Origin: Planctomycetota bacterium
GTDB lineage: Bacteria; Planctomycetota; Phycisphaerae; Phycisphaerales; SM1A02
NCBI GenBank assembly: GCA_021414025.1
Contig: JAIOPG010000004.1
Span: 186,001 to 250,000 of the forward strand
Direction: 5' to 3'
DNA: 64,000 bases
The first letter of the stretch is position 1; each line of letters opens with the position of its first letter. Positions 17,180 to 26,968 of this stretch are shown here, piece after piece. The notes below the pieces were generated by a model. The model was not told the DNA's origin and did no database searches. It saw nothing but the letters and a program-made list of their open reading frames with translations. A program made the position numbers and the translations under genes.

Positions 17180-18726
17180 CCTCGCTGCAGGCCAACCGGC
17201 CCACCGCGCTGCCCGGCTTTCAGGAGTCGGACAACACCGCCGAGAATCCCGGCATCCGCGCCCCGCTGGTGCTGAACATGGATCGCTTCAACCAGGTGAC
17301 CCGGCAGGTCTGCCAGGTCGCCGAATCGAAGCGCCCGCCCTTCGCCTGGTACGCGGCCTTTACCGTGAGCCTTGGGCTGGTCGGCCTGCTCGGCTTCTGC
17401 GTCACCTACCTCATTTTCACCGGAGTCGGCGTCTGGGGTTTGAACAATCCGGTGATGTGGGCCTTTGACATCACCAACTTCGTCTTCTGGGTCGGCATCG
17501 GACATGCCGGAACGCTGATCAGCGCCATCCTTTTCCTTTTCCGGCAGAAGTGGCGCACCGGCATCAACCGCTTCGCCGAGGCCATGACCATTTTCGCGGT
17601 CATCTGCGCCGGACTCTTCCCCGGCATCCACGTCGGACGCGTCTGGCTGGCCTACTGGCTCTTCCCGATTCCCAACCAGATGGACATGTGGCCGCAGTTC
17701 CGCAGTCCGCTGCTCTGGGACGTCTTCGCGGTCGGCACCTACTTCACCGTCTCCTTCGTCTTCTGGTTCATCGGCATGGTGCCGGACCTGGCGACGTTGC
17801 GCGACCGCGCCAAGGGACCGATCCAGCAATTCGCCTACGGCCTCTTCGCCCTGGGATGGCGGGGGAGCAACCGGCACTGGCACCGCTATGAGGTGGCCTA
17901 TCTGCTGCTGGCCGCGCTGAGCACGCCGCTGGTGCTAAGCGTCCACTCGGTCGTGAGCTTCGACTTCGCCGTGAGCCAGCTGCCCGGCTGGCACACCACC
18001 ATCTTCCCGCCCTACTTCGTCGCCGGAGCCATCTTCAGCGGCTTCGCCATGGTGGTCACGCTGGCCGTGCCCGCGCGGCAGCTCTTCGGCCTGAAGGACC
18101 TGATCACGCTGCGCCACCTGGACAACATGAACAAGATCATCCTGGTCACGGGATGCATGGTGGGCTACGCCTACTCGATGGAGTTTTTCATCGCCTGGTA
18201 CTCCGGCGCGATCTACGAGAAATTCGCCTTCGTCAACCGCGCCTTCGGACAGTACTGGTGGGCCTACTGGATCATGGTCAGCTGCAACGTGATCACGCCG
18301 CAGCTCTTCTGGTCCAAGCGCATCCGCACCAGCATCCCGATCATGTTCGCCCTCTGCCTGGTGGTGAACATCGGCATGTGGTTCGAGCGCTTCGTCATCA
18401 TCGTCACCAGCCTCGCCAACGACTTCCTGCCGACCAGCTGGGACTTCTTCACGCCGACCTGGGTGGACATGGGCACGATGATGGGAGCCTTCGGTTTGTT
18501 TGGAACCTGCTTCCTGCTTTTCTGCCGCTACCTGCCGATGATCGCGATCGCCGAAGTCAAGGCCACCATGCCGCAGGCGAATCCGCACTGGTCGGGATAC
18601 GAGGCGGCCCACGGACACGGAGATCATGGCTCGCACGGCGGCGGATCCGCCAAGCCATCCTTCGCCAGCCCCGACGCGCAGCGAAGCCCGGGCGGAAGCC
18701 CGAATGGGAGCGACCTGACGCCATGA
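17176..18726 (+). CDS. actC: Alternative Complex III subunit ActC, NrfD-like quinol-binding membrane subunit
   Basis: This 516-residue NrfD/PsrC-family membrane protein has about ten predicted helices. It is one of the two large membrane subunits of Alternative Complex III and is expected to bind menaquinol. Recognisable family features include [20 protein letters not shown] in the second or third helix, [17 protein letters not shown] in a loop, and [20 protein letters not shown]. The last 45 residues are His- and Gly-rich ([12 protein letters not shown]) and probably cytosolic. The start overlaps the actB stop as ATGA. It is followed by actD with the same kind of overlap. Confidence 0.92.
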   Translation: MTSLQANRPTALPGFQESDNTAENPGIRAPLVLNMDRFNQVTRQVCQVAESKRPPFAWYAAFTVSLGLVGLLGFCVTYLIFTGVGVWGLNNPVMWAFDITNFVFWVGIGHAGTLISAILFLFRQKWRTGINRFAEAMTIFAVICAGLFPGIHVGRVWLAYWLFPIPNQMDMWPQFRSPLLWDVFAVGTYFTVSFVFWFIGMVPDLATLRDRAKGPIQQFAYGLFALGWRGSNRHWHRYEVAYLLLAALSTPLVLSVHSVVSFDFAVSQLPGWHTTIFPPYFVAGAIFSGFAMVVTLAVPARQLFGLKDLITLRHLDNMNKIILVTGCMVGYAYSMEFFIAWYSGAIYEKFAFVNRAFGQYWWAYWIMVSCNVITPQLFWSKRIRTSIPIMFALCLVVNIGMWFERFVIIVTSLANDFLPTSWDFFTPTWVDMGTMMGAFGLFGTCFLLFCRYLPMIAIAEVKATMPQANPHWSGYEAAHGHGDHGSHGGGSAKPSFASPDAQRSPGGSPNGSDLTP

Positions 18727-19337
18727 CCACGCTTTCGCCGACACCGCACGCAGCGCCGAGTGCGCCCACCCAGCGCCGCCGCCTCTACGGCGTGATCGGT
18801 GAGTTCCACGATCCCGCCGCATTGATGGCCGCCGCCGAAAAAGTCCGCGGTGCCGGCTACCGATGGTGGGATTGCCACACACCTTTCCCGGTGCACGGGC
18901 TCGACAAGGCCATGGGCATCCGCCGCACGATCCTGCCGGTGCTGGTCTTCGGCGCGGGCCTGACCGGAACCACGGTCGGCTTCTGCCTGCAGGCCTTCAC
19001 CAACGCCGCGAGCTTCTCGATCTGGGCGCTGGTCTGGGTGACCGGCTATCCCTTCCTCATCAGCGGCAAGCCGCTGATCAGCCTGCCGGCCTTCATTCCC
19101 GTCATGTTCGAGCTCACCATTCTGCTCGCGGCCCTGGGTTCGGCGGGCATCATGCTGCTCTTCAACGGACTGCCGCGGTGGAACCATCCGCTGCTCACCA
19201 GCAAGCGCTTCCTGCGCGTCACCGACGACCGGTTCTTCATCGTGATCGAGTCGCGCGATCCGCGGTTCTTTGCCAGCCGCACCGAACAATTCCTCAAGGA
19301 TCTCGGCGCCAAGGCCGTCGAGATGGTGGAGGCCTGA
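18723..19337 (+). CDS. actD: Alternative Complex III subunit ActD (DUF3341)
   Basis: The 204-residue DUF3341 protein has an N-terminal soluble part ([20 protein letters not shown] and [18 protein letters not shown]), then two transmembrane helices at about 69-90 and 125-150. The C-terminal cytosolic part contains [15 protein letters not shown]. In solved ACIII structures ActD is a peripheral two-helix subunit. Its start overlaps the actC stop by four bases. The 204-residue length is close to orthologues. Synteny (actC-actD-actE) supports the call strongly. Confidence 0.9.
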   Translation: MTTLSPTPHAAPSAPTQRRRLYGVIGEFHDPAALMAAAEKVRGAGYRWWDCHTPFPVHGLDKAMGIRRTILPVLVFGAGLTGTTVGFCLQAFTNAASFSIWALVWVTGYPFLISGKPLISLPAFIPVMFELTILLAALGSAGIMLLFNGLPRWNHPLLTSKRFLRVTDDRFFIVIESRDPRFFASRTEQFLKDLGAKAVEMVEA

Positions 19338-19342
19338 CCGTC

Positions 19343-20020
19343 ATGCCGCGCATCTTCATCTTTGCAGGACTGATCGGATTGATGTGCCTGCTGTTGCCGC
19401 CGGCCATCATCGCCCGCGTCCGCAGCACCCCCAATTCAAACCTTCCGATCCGCATCGTCCAGGACATGGCCTTCCAGTCCAAGTACAAGACGCAGGCGGT
19501 CAATCCGCTCTTCGCCGACCGCAACACCATGCGTCCTCCGGTGCCCAACGCGGTGGCCCGCGGCGAGACCTACATCGACACACACCTCTACGACGGCGTG
19601 ATCGAGGGGCAGTGGGCCAACGTCCTGCCGGAGCAGATCGCCACGACCTTCGCCACGCTCAAGCGCGGCCAGGAGCGCTTCAACATCTACTGCTCGGTCT
19701 GCCACGGCCTCTCCGGCTATGGCAACGGCATCATCAACCAGCGCGCAATGGAACTGGTGGCCAACGCCAACGGGCCGGTCAACGGCACCGTGTGGGTGGC
19801 CGCCAAGAACCTGGTCCACGACGAGGCCGTGGTGGTCCAGCCCGTCGGCCAGATCTTCAACACGATCACCTACGGCATTCGCAACATGGCCGGCTACGGA
19901 AGTCAGATTCCCACCGAGGATCGCTGGGCGATCGCGGCCTATGTGAAGGCCCTGCAGCGAAGCCAGAACGCCCAGCCCTCGGACGTGCCTCCGGGAACCA
20001 AAGTCGCGGAGGCCAAGTGA
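19343..20020 (+). CDS. actE: Alternative Complex III subunit ActE, monoheme cytochrome c
   Basis: The 225-residue protein starts with a hydrophobic anchor or signal segment (IFIFAGLIGLMCLLLPPAII). It has a single heme motif, CSVCH near residue 117, followed by GLSGYGNG. A distal Met ligand probably lies in the RNMAGYGSQIP stretch. This matches ActE, the monoheme subunit that delivers electrons towards the oxidase. The ATG at 19343 lies five bases after the actD stop. An upstream GTG is possible but would extend into actD. Confidence 0.88.
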   Translation: MPRIFIFAGLIGLMCLLLPPAIIARVRSTPNSNLPIRIVQDMAFQSKYKTQAVNPLFADRNTMRPPVPNAVARGETYIDTHLYDGVIEGQWANVLPEQIATTFATLKRGQERFNIYCSVCHGLSGYGNGIINQRAMELVANANGPVNGTVWVAAKNLVHDEAVVVQPVGQIFNTITYGIRNMAGYGSQIPTEDRWAIAAYVKALQRSQNAQPSDVPPGTKVAEAK

Positions 20021-20021
20021 G

Positions 20022-21320
20022 ATGAGTCAAAGCGCGCCCGTCATCAACCTGAGCACGGCCAACATCCGCGGCGAGAGTCTTTCCACACCCGGACAGTTGA
20101 TGCGCCTCCTCGGCCTCGCCATTCTGGCGGGCTCATTCCTCATGGGGCTCAACGCCACCGACCAGGGACTCTTCCTGCGCACCTGGATGCAGGCGTGGCT
20201 CTTCGTCACCACGGTTTCCCTCGGAGCGCTCTTCTTCCTGATCGTGCAGCACATCACGCACGCGGGATGGAGCGTGGTGGTGCGCCGCCCCGCCGAGGCG
20301 CTCGCCTCGAATCTGCAGTGGCTCTGGATCGGCTTCCTGCCCTTCGTCTTCTACTGGTGGAAGGGGCAGCTGGACTTCATCTTCCCGTGGGCGAACCTCG
20401 AGGCCCTCAAGCACATCTCGCTGGAGGAGGCGGAGCTCGTCGCCAAGAAGTCGGCCTTCCTCAACGACCGCTTCTTCATGATCCGCGCCGCGATCTACCT
20501 GGTGACCTGGTTTGCGCTGTCGAAGTTCTTCGTCGGCAACTCCTTCGCGCAGGACAGCGACGGCTCGGTGGCCCGCACCAAGAAGCTCGAGAAGTGGGCG
20601 GGTCCCGCCGCGATCCTTTTCGGCGTGACCACTTCCTTCGCCGCCTTCGACTGGATCATGAGCCTCAACCCGGCCTGGTTCAGCACCATGTTCGGCGTCT
20701 ACTTCTTCGTGGGCTGCTGCACCGGCGGCTTCGCCTGCCTGGGCATCGTCTGCCTGCGCCTGCAGCAACTGGGCTACCTCAAGGGGGTCATCACCTCCGA
20801 GCACTACCAGGACATCGGCAAGCTGCTCTTCGCCTTCGGCGTGGTCTTCTGGGCCTACATCGCCTTCAGCCAGTACATGCTGATCTGGTATGGCAACATT
20901 CCCGAGGAGACCGCGTGGTTCCTGGCCCGGCAGATCGGCGAGTGGCGCGTCGTCAGCGTGGTGCTGCTCTTCGGCCATTTCATCCTGCCCTTCCTCTTCC
21001 TGATCAGCCGCTGGACCAAGCGATGGCGCGGCACGCTCTTCTTCGCCTGCGTCTGGATGCTCGCCGCCCAGTGGTTCGATCTCTATTACCTGATCCATCC
21101 GCACATTCCCCACGACATCGGCACCTTCAGCACCTACGATCAGATCCTGGCCAAGTACGCCGGCGAGAGCGCCCACTTCCTCAATCCGTGGAACTGGGTC
21201 CTGCTGGCGGGGTTCTGGCTCATGATGGTCGGCACCACGCTGCGTCGGCTCGGCTCGATGGGGCTGCTTTGCGTCCGCGATCCGCGCCTGGCCGAGAGTC
21301 TGCGCTTCGAAAATATTTGA
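20022..21320 (+). CDS. actF: Alternative Complex III subunit ActF
   Basis: This 432-residue membrane protein has about ten helices and is the second large quinol-oxidoreductase membrane subunit, related to ActC but shorter. Typical segments are WLFVTTVSLGALFFLIVQHI near the N-terminus, AAFDWIMSLNPAWFSTMFGV in the middle and ISRWTKRWRGTLFFACVWML later. It starts one base after the actE stop. The order actABCDEF is complete and uninterrupted. It ends 12 bases before a small membrane-protein gene. Confidence 0.92.
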   Translation: MSQSAPVINLSTANIRGESLSTPGQLMRLLGLAILAGSFLMGLNATDQGLFLRTWMQAWLFVTTVSLGALFFLIVQHITHAGWSVVVRRPAEALASNLQWLWIGFLPFVFYWWKGQLDFIFPWANLEALKHISLEEAELVAKKSAFLNDRFFMIRAAIYLVTWFALSKFFVGNSFAQDSDGSVARTKKLEKWAGPAAILFGVTTSFAAFDWIMSLNPAWFSTMFGVYFFVGCCTGGFACLGIVCLRLQQLGYLKGVITSEHYQDIGKLLFAFGVVFWAYIAFSQYMLIWYGNIPEETAWFLARQIGEWRVVSVVLLFGHFILPFLFLISRWTKRWRGTLFFACVWMLAAQWFDLYYLIHPHIPHDIGTFSTYDQILAKYAGESAHFLNPWNWVLLAGFWLMMVGTTLRRLGSMGLLCVRDPRLAESLRFENI

Positions 21321-21332
21321 TGGAACCACGAG

Positions 21333-21734
21333 ATGACCACCGCCAACCCTGACCTTCTGCAGCAGCTCGACGATCCGGAACCCGGCAGCACCTGGTTCGT
21401 GTCGCTGGCCACCATCGTGATCTTCGTGGTCATCGTCGTGGCGGCCAGCGCCTTCTACTTCAAGATCGACGAGCATGAGATCGACGCCAAAGTCGTGGAC
21501 CAGCCCACGCTGGACCTCGAGCACCTGCGCGCCGCCCAGCGTGAGGAGCTGGCGGTCTACAGCAACTACAACTGGATCCTGCCCGACGGCAAGTCGGCGA
21601 CCCGGATGCGGATTCCGATCGAGCGCGCCATGGAGCTCGTGGTGCAGGACGCCAAGAGCGCACCGCGCGTCCTGCCCGCCTCGGCGAAGCCCGCTGCCGC
21701 CCCTGTGACCGCCCAGCCCGGAGCCGCGAAATGA
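21333..21734 (+). CDS. Small single-helix membrane protein in the act/cox operon, function unknown
   Basis: The 133-residue protein has one strong transmembrane helix (about residues 21-42, WFVSLATIVIFVVIVVAASA). A periplasmic domain of about 60 residues follows, containing EELAVYSNYNWILPDGKSAT and a helix RMRIPIERAMELVVQDA. The tail is Ala/Pro-rich. I do not recognise a family. The sequence RIPIERAM resembles the tail motif of small act-cluster proteins found next to Sco in related bacteria, so an accessory role in Alternative Complex III or oxidase assembly is inferred from position only. Its stop overlaps the Sco gene by four bases. Confidence 0.75.
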   Translation: MTTANPDLLQQLDDPEPGSTWFVSLATIVIFVVIVVAASAFYFKIDEHEIDAKVVDQPTLDLEHLRAAQREELAVYSNYNWILPDGKSATRMRIPIERAMELVVQDAKSAPRVLPASAKPAAAPVTAQPGAAK

Positions 21735-22645
21735 ACCTGCGCAAGGCCACCCTCCTGGTCAGCCTGATCGCCGCCGCGGCGTTGGCGCACAGCGCCTTCG
21801 CGCAGCGCCCGCTGGACGCCCACGGCTACGAACCGCGGGCGCAGTTCACCGATGCTCCGAAGGAACTCGATGGACTCGAAGTCAAGGATCAGCGCGGCGC
21901 GAGGCTGCCCATGGAGGCGGCGCTCTTCGACGAGAGCGGCAAGGCCATCACGCTGGCGGAGCTCTTCGCCGACGGCAAGCCCAAGCTGGTGCAGCTGGGC
22001 TACATGAAGTGTCCGATGCTCTGCAGCCTCGTGCTCAACGGTTTGGTGAAGGGCATGCAGGGGCTGGACTGGTCGGCGGGGGAGCAGTACGACGTGCTCT
22101 TCTTCAGCATCAACCCCGACGAGACTTTTGAACTGGCCGCGGCCAAGCGCAAGGGATACGCGGTCGAATATGGACGCGCCGGCGGCGAGAAAGGCTGGCG
22201 CTTTCTGACCGGCTCCGAGGCCAGCGTCCGCTCCATCGCCGAAGCGGTCGGCTTTCCCTACCGAAAAATGGAAAATGGCGAGTATGCCCATCCGGCCGCG
22301 GTCTTCGCCGTGACCGGCGACGGGCGACTCGCCCAGTATCTGCCGGGCGTGGCGCCGACTCCGTCGGATCTGCGCCTGGCCCTGACCGGCGCCGGCGAGG
22401 GCCAGCTCGGCTCGACCTTTGACCAGTTCGTCTTCTGGTGCCACAACTTTGACCCCGCCAAGGGCAGCTATGCGTGGCATGCCTACCGAATCATGCAAAT
22501 TGCGGGACTGTTCACCGTGCTCGCGCTGGGCGCGGTGGTGTGGATCCTCTTCCGCAGCGAGGCCCGCGCCAAGCGCCTGGCCGCGCCGTTCCTCGGCGCG
22601 ACGGCTCCGACGAATCGGGTCCCCGGAGCGCTCCCGACGCCCTAG
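21731..22645 (+). CDS. SCO1/SenC-family copper chaperone with C-terminal membrane anchor
   Basis: The 304-residue protein has a signal peptide (cleavage probably after SAFA), then a thioredoxin-like SCO domain. Copper ligands are C94 and C98 in YMKCPMLC and H187 in EYAHPA. The segment LFFSINPDET corresponds to the conserved SVDPERDT region. Unlike most SCO proteins, which have only an N-terminal anchor, a transmembrane helix lies near residues 252-272. SCO proteins deliver copper to the CuA site of subunit II, which is the next gene. The gene begins in ATGA overlap with the small membrane-protein gene. Confidence 0.88.
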   Translation: MNLRKATLLVSLIAAAALAHSAFAQRPLDAHGYEPRAQFTDAPKELDGLEVKDQRGARLPMEAALFDESGKAITLAELFADGKPKLVQLGYMKCPMLCSLVLNGLVKGMQGLDWSAGEQYDVLFFSINPDETFELAAAKRKGYAVEYGRAGGEKGWRFLTGSEASVRSIAEAVGFPYRKMENGEYAHPAAVFAVTGDGRLAQYLPGVAPTPSDLRLALTGAGEGQLGSTFDQFVFWCHNFDPAKGSYAWHAYRIMQIAGLFTVLALGAVVWILFRSEARAKRLAAPFLGATAPTNRVPGALPTP

Positions 22646-22666
22646 TCCCCACCAACGAATCCTCCC

Positions 22667-23785
22667 ATGTCCATCGCCTCAACCATCCTTTCGAACGTGC
22701 TTGCCGGAGATCCGCGCCAAGGCGGCACCATCTGGCTTCCGCCGCCCGACAGCAATCTGGCGGCCAACAGCGACAGCATGTTCTGGTGGATCAACGCGAT
22801 CTGCTACTTCTTCTTCATCGGCATCGTGATCGCGCTGGTGTACCTGGTGGCGAAGTACCGCCTGCGGAAAGATCAGCCCTTCCGCACCGACGGCCCTCAC
22901 CACCATCTGCCGCTGGAGATGACCTGGGCCCTCGTGCCGCTGCTGATCGTGATCTTCATCTTCTACTTCGGCTTCCGCGACTACCTGAACTTCATGACGC
23001 CCCCCAAGAACTCCTTCGAGATCTCGGTGCAGGCGCAAAAGTGGAGCTGGCTCTTCAAGTATCCCAACGGCGCGACCAGCGAGGATCTCTATGTGCCCGC
23101 CGGCCGGCCGGTGAAGCTCTCCATGCGGAGCTCGGACGTCCTGCACTGCTGCTACATCCCGGATTTCCGCGTGAAGAAGGACCTGGTGCCGGGGCGCTAT
23201 TCCTACATGTGGTTCCAGACCGACGACCCCACGCCGACCGGCTGGGGACACAATCTCTTCTGCGCCGAGTACTGCGGCACCGGTCACAGCAACATGAACC
23301 GCAAGGTCTACGTGCTGCCCCAGGCGGAGTACGACACCTGGCTGGTGGCCCAGGCCCAGTGGCTCGACAAGATTCCCGATGAGGAGCTCTACTTTCGCGC
23401 GGGTCCCAAGCTCTACGCGCGCTGCCAGCAGTGCCACTCGCTCGACGGCACCAAGGGCATCGGTCCCTCCTGGAAGGGTCTGTGGTCGCGGGTCAGCGGC
23501 GGCGAGGGCAGCGACGGCAAGTTCGCCGACGGCACCGGCTACCAGAGCCAGATCGGACCCGGCAAGCAATACGCGACGCCTGAGGACTACATCCGCGAAT
23601 CCATCCTGAACCCCGGCGCGCATCTCGTGGCCGGTTACAGCAACGCCATGCCGACCTTCAAGGGGCAGCTCAACGACAAGGGCATCGACGCCGTCATCGG
23701 CTTCATGAAGCACCTGGATGAGTTTGATACCAAGGGCAAGTATCTGAAGGACGTTCCGCCCGCCCCCAAAGTGAGCATGAAATGA
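22667..23785 (+). CDS. ctaC: Cytochrome c oxidase subunit II with fused cytochrome c domain (caa3 type)
   Basis: The 372-residue protein has two transmembrane helices (about 39-61 and 84-102) and a cupredoxin domain with all CuA ligands: H160, C199, E201, C203, H207 and M210. A C-terminal class I cytochrome c domain carries CQQCH at 253-257 and a probable Met ligand in YSNAMPTF. The fusion defines a caa3-type oxidase, which accepts electrons directly from a donor complex such as ACIII. Twenty-one bases separate it from the Sco gene, and it overlaps the subunit I gene by four. Confidence 0.96.
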   Translation: MSIASTILSNVLAGDPRQGGTIWLPPPDSNLAANSDSMFWWINAICYFFFIGIVIALVYLVAKYRLRKDQPFRTDGPHHHLPLEMTWALVPLLIVIFIFYFGFRDYLNFMTPPKNSFEISVQAQKWSWLFKYPNGATSEDLYVPAGRPVKLSMRSSDVLHCCYIPDFRVKKDLVPGRYSYMWFQTDDPTPTGWGHNLFCAEYCGTGHSNMNRKVYVLPQAEYDTWLVAQAQWLDKIPDEELYFRAGPKLYARCQQCHSLDGTKGIGPSWKGLWSRVSGGEGSDGKFADGTGYQSQIGPGKQYATPEDYIRESILNPGAHLVAGYSNAMPTFKGQLNDKGIDAVIGFMKHLDEFDTKGKYLKDVPPAPKVSMK

Positions 23786-25494
23786 CCACACTCGAATTCG
23801 ATCCCATCCTCGACACGTCGGCCAAGTCCGACAACTACCTCACCCACACGCGCGGGTTCATGAGCTGGGCCTTCACGCTGGATCACAAGCGGATCGGCGT
23901 GATGTACCTGGTCAGTGTGCTGGTCAGCTTCTTCGTCGGCGGCATGTTCGCCCTGCTGGTGCGGACCGAGCTGCTCACCCCGGGCCAGACGATTCCCGGC
24001 GTCACCGCCGATGTGTACAACCAGTTCTTCACCCTGCACGGCGCGATCATGGTGTTCCTGGTGATCATCCCGAGCATTCCCGCGGCCCTGGGCAACTTCG
24101 TCATGCCCATCATGCTGGGAGCCAAGGACGTCGCCTTCCCCCGGCTCAATCTCATGAGCTACTACCTCTGGGTCTTCGGCGCGCTCTTCACGGTCAGCAG
24201 TCTCATGATGGGCGGCTTCGACACGGGCTGGACCTTCTACACGCCCTATTCGACCACCACGCCCGCCGGCGGCGTGATCCCCGCCCTCACCGGGGTCTTC
24301 ATCCTGGGATTCTCCAGCATCTTCACCGGCATGAACTTCATCGTCACGGTGCACAAGCTGCGCCCGCCGGGCATGACCTGGTTCCGCATGCCGCTCTTCC
24401 TGTGGGCGATCTACGCCACCGCCATCATCCAGGTGCTGGCCACCCCGGTGCTCGCCATCACGCTGCTGCTGCTGATCGTCGAGCGCTCCTTCAACATCGG
24501 CATCTTTGATCCGTCGATGGGCGGCGACCCGGTGCTCTTCCAGCACTTCTTCTGGTTCTACAGCCATCCCGCGGTCTACATCATGATCCTGCCGTCAATG
24601 GGCATCATCAGCGAGCTCATCAGCGTGCACGCGCACCGGCACATCTTCGGCTACAAGTTCATCGCGCTCAGCTCCATCGCCATCGCCATCTTCAGCTTCA
24701 TGGTGTGGGGCCACCACATGTTCATCAGCGGACAGAGCCCGCTGCTCAACACGCTCTTCAGCCTGATCTCCTTCAGCGTGGCGATTCCCAGCGCGGTGAA
24801 GGTGTTCAACTGGATCTCGACCCTCTACAAGGGCAACATCGTCCTCAACACGCCGATGCTCTACGCCCTGTCCTTCCTGATTCTGTTCACCATTGGCGGC
24901 CTGACCGGCATCCACCTGGCCACGCTCAACACCGACGTGCACTTGCACGACACCTACTTCGTCGTGGCCCATTTCCACTACGTGATGATGGGCTCGGCCC
25001 TCATCGGCATGATCGGCGGAATGCACCATTGGTGGCCGAAGATGACCGGGCGCATGTACAACGAGAACCTGGGGCGCATAGCCTGCGTCATCATCTTCAT
25101 CGGCTTCAACGTCACCTTCTTCACGCAGTTCTTCCTGGGCAGCCAGGGCATGCCGCGCCGCTACTACGACTACCAGCCCGAGTATCAGATCTACCACGTG
25201 ATCAGCACGATCGGCTCCTACATCATGGCCTGCGGATTCCTGCTCACCGCCTACTACCTGGTGTCCAGTCTCTTCGGCGGGCGCCGCGCTCCGGCAAATC
25301 CCTGGGGCGGCCGCAGCCTGGAGTGGCAGTGCGCCAGCCCGCCGCCCTATGACAACTTCGCCACCCAGCCGCGCGTGGGCGACTGCTACGACTTCTCCTG
25401 CGTCCGATGGGACGACAAGGAGCAGGGCTACGTCGTGGACCGCTCGCTCGATCCCGACTTGAATACCGGCGCGGCCGAGAAGAAGGCGCACTGA
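23782..25494 (+). CDS. ctaD: Cytochrome c oxidase subunit I (A2-type heme-copper oxidase)
   Basis: The 570-residue catalytic subunit has 12 helices. It carries the heme a ligands (FTLHGAIM early, AHFHYVMM later), the CuB/Tyr motif FYSHPAVY and the CuB histidines GHHMF. In helix VI it has YSHPAVY rather than GHPEVY. The D-channel glutamate is replaced by the YS pair, as in the A2 subfamily exemplified by Rhodothermus caa3. It reduces oxygen to water and pumps protons. The C-terminus extends about 70 residues past the last helix, with [18 protein letters not shown]. The start overlaps ctaC by four bases. Confidence 0.97.
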   Translation: MTTLEFDPILDTSAKSDNYLTHTRGFMSWAFTLDHKRIGVMYLVSVLVSFFVGGMFALLVRTELLTPGQTIPGVTADVYNQFFTLHGAIMVFLVIIPSIPAALGNFVMPIMLGAKDVAFPRLNLMSYYLWVFGALFTVSSLMMGGFDTGWTFYTPYSTTTPAGGVIPALTGVFILGFSSIFTGMNFIVTVHKLRPPGMTWFRMPLFLWAIYATAIIQVLATPVLAITLLLLIVERSFNIGIFDPSMGGDPVLFQHFFWFYSHPAVYIMILPSMGIISELISVHAHRHIFGYKFIALSSIAIAIFSFMVWGHHMFISGQSPLLNTLFSLISFSVAIPSAVKVFNWISTLYKGNIVLNTPMLYALSFLILFTIGGLTGIHLATLNTDVHLHDTYFVVAHFHYVMMGSALIGMIGGMHHWWPKMTGRMYNENLGRIACVIIFIGFNVTFFTQFFLGSQGMPRRYYDYQPEYQIYHVISTIGSYIMACGFLLTAYYLVSSLFGGRRAPANPWGGRSLEWQCASPPPYDNFATQPRVGDCYDFSCVRWDDKEQGYVVDRSLDPDLNTGAAEKKAH

Positions 25495-25525
25495 TGTCCC
25501 CGAACCACCTCCACGAGAGCACCCC

Positions 25526-26497
25526 GTGACCACCCTTCAATCCGACTCATCCCACGCCGACGGACACGGCGCTCCCGACCGGAGCCACGGCAGCCACGAC
25601 CACGACAAGTATCCGTTCCTTCAGCACCACTTCGACACCCCGGCGCACCAGTTCGACAGCGCCAAGCTGGGCATGTGGCTCTTCCTCGCCACCGAAGTCC
25701 TCTTCTTCGGCGGCCTCTTCGTGGCCTACGCGGTGTTGCGCAACCGCTTTCCCGAGGTCTTCAGCTACGCCAGCCACTACCTCGACACGATCATGGGAGG
25801 CATCAACACCTGCGTGCTGATCCTTTCCAGCCTGACCATGGCCATGGCGGTGCGCTTCGCGCAGACCAACCGCCGGACCGGGCTGATCATCTGCCTGATC
25901 CTGACCTTCATGGGCGCGGTCGGCTTCATGGTGATCAAGTACTTCGAGTACAGCCACAAGATCCACGACAATCTGGTGTGGGGCAAGTCCTTCTATGTTC
26001 CGCCGCACGACGCCGCGGGCGAGGAGGAGGCCAAGGTTCTCGCGGTGGCGCCGACGGCAAGCACCACGCTCGCGCCGGCGAACCCCGCGGTCTTCGCAGT
26101 TCCGTCGCTGGCGACCCTGCCGCCGGTCGAGGCCACCGCGATCAAGCCCGCCTCGCAGGCGCCCGCGGGCCTGGCCACGGCGCATCAGGAGGCCAAGGCC
26201 GAAGGACTTCACGAGGGCGGACACGATCCGGCCTTTGCCCATCCCTCCACGCATCTGGTTGACCCCAAGATGCCGCCGAACACGCACCTGTTCTTCGCGG
26301 TGTACTACGCCATGACGGGCCTGCACGGCATCCACGTGCTGGCGGGCATGGTGATGATCGGCTGGCTCCTGCACCGGGCCATCCGCGGAGACTTCTCCAG
26401 CGACTACTTCACGCCGGTGGACGTCGGCGGCCTCTACTGGCACATCGTCGACTTGATCTGGATCTTCCTCTTTCCGCTGTTCTATCTCATTCACTAA
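25526..26497 (+). CDS. ctaE: Cytochrome c oxidase subunit III with a long internal insertion
   Basis: The 323-residue protein has the typical beginning HHFDTPAHQFDSAKLGMWLF and EVLFFGGLFVAY. The last helices carry MTGLHGIHVLAG and GGLYWHIVDLIWIFLFPLFY. Between the fourth and fifth helices (about residues 155-250) lies an Ala/Pro-rich, low-complexity insertion. It ends HLVDPKMPPNTHLFF, where typical subunit III has a short loop. The start is GTG at 25526, 31 bases after ctaD. The His/Asp-rich N-terminal 28 residues are also unusual. It is part of the caa3 operon. Confidence 0.9.
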   Translation: MTTLQSDSSHADGHGAPDRSHGSHDHDKYPFLQHHFDTPAHQFDSAKLGMWLFLATEVLFFGGLFVAYAVLRNRFPEVFSYASHYLDTIMGGINTCVLILSSLTMAMAVRFAQTNRRTGLIICLILTFMGAVGFMVIKYFEYSHKIHDNLVWGKSFYVPPHDAAGEEEAKVLAVAPTASTTLAPANPAVFAVPSLATLPPVEATAIKPASQAPAGLATAHQEAKAEGLHEGGHDPAFAHPSTHLVDPKMPPNTHLFFAVYYAMTGLHGIHVLAGMVMIGWLLHRAIRGDFSSDYFTPVDVGGLYWHIVDLIWIFLFPLFYLIH

Positions 26498-26506
26498 GGG
26501 CACCTC

Positions 26507-26941
26507 ATGTCTCACACCGCTTCGACAACCCACGCGACGGGCGTACACGCTCCCGGCGCGCATCCCCTCGTCGGCCATCTGGTTCCCGCCTGGCTGCTGG
26601 TCTTCACCGGCACCGTGCTGTTGCTGCTCACGGCCATCACGGTGGCGGTGCGCTACATCGACATCGGTGAGTTCAACATCGTGGTCGCCCTGGGCGTGGC
26701 CCTGATCAAGGCGACGCTGGTCTGCCTTTTCTTCATGCATCTGCGCTGGGACCGGCCCTTCAACATCCTGGTATTCATCGCCAGCGCCGTGTTCGTGATC
26801 CTGATGATGGCCTTCCTGGTCATGGACACCAGCCAGTACTTCAAGGATCAATTCACCGGCAACGCCCCCGAGGTCGAGACCACGCTGCAGGCCAACGCCC
26901 CCGGCGCGCCGGTGGCCCGCTTCAAGTCCTACAGCCCTTGA
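26507..26941 (+). CDS. ctaF: Cytochrome c oxidase subunit IV (prokaryotic COX4 type)
   Basis: This 144-residue protein has three transmembrane helices, at about 27-50, 56-76 and 85-105. It contains ALIKATLVCLFFMHLRWDRP, the characteristic segment of the caa3/bo3 subunit IV family. An N-terminal His/Thr-rich stretch and a soluble C-terminal tail flank the membrane part. It follows ctaE by nine bases and precedes a second subunit III-like gene. Subunit IV helps stabilise the oxidase; no catalytic residues are expected. Confidence 0.85.
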   Translation: MSHTASTTHATGVHAPGAHPLVGHLVPAWLLVFTGTVLLLLTAITVAVRYIDIGEFNIVVALGVALIKATLVCLFFMHLRWDRPFNILVFIASAVFVILMMAFLVMDTSQYFKDQFTGNAPEVETTLQANAPGAPVARFKSYSP

Positions 26942-26968
26942 CGCGGGGCCTGCCGCGAGCGCAACGTC

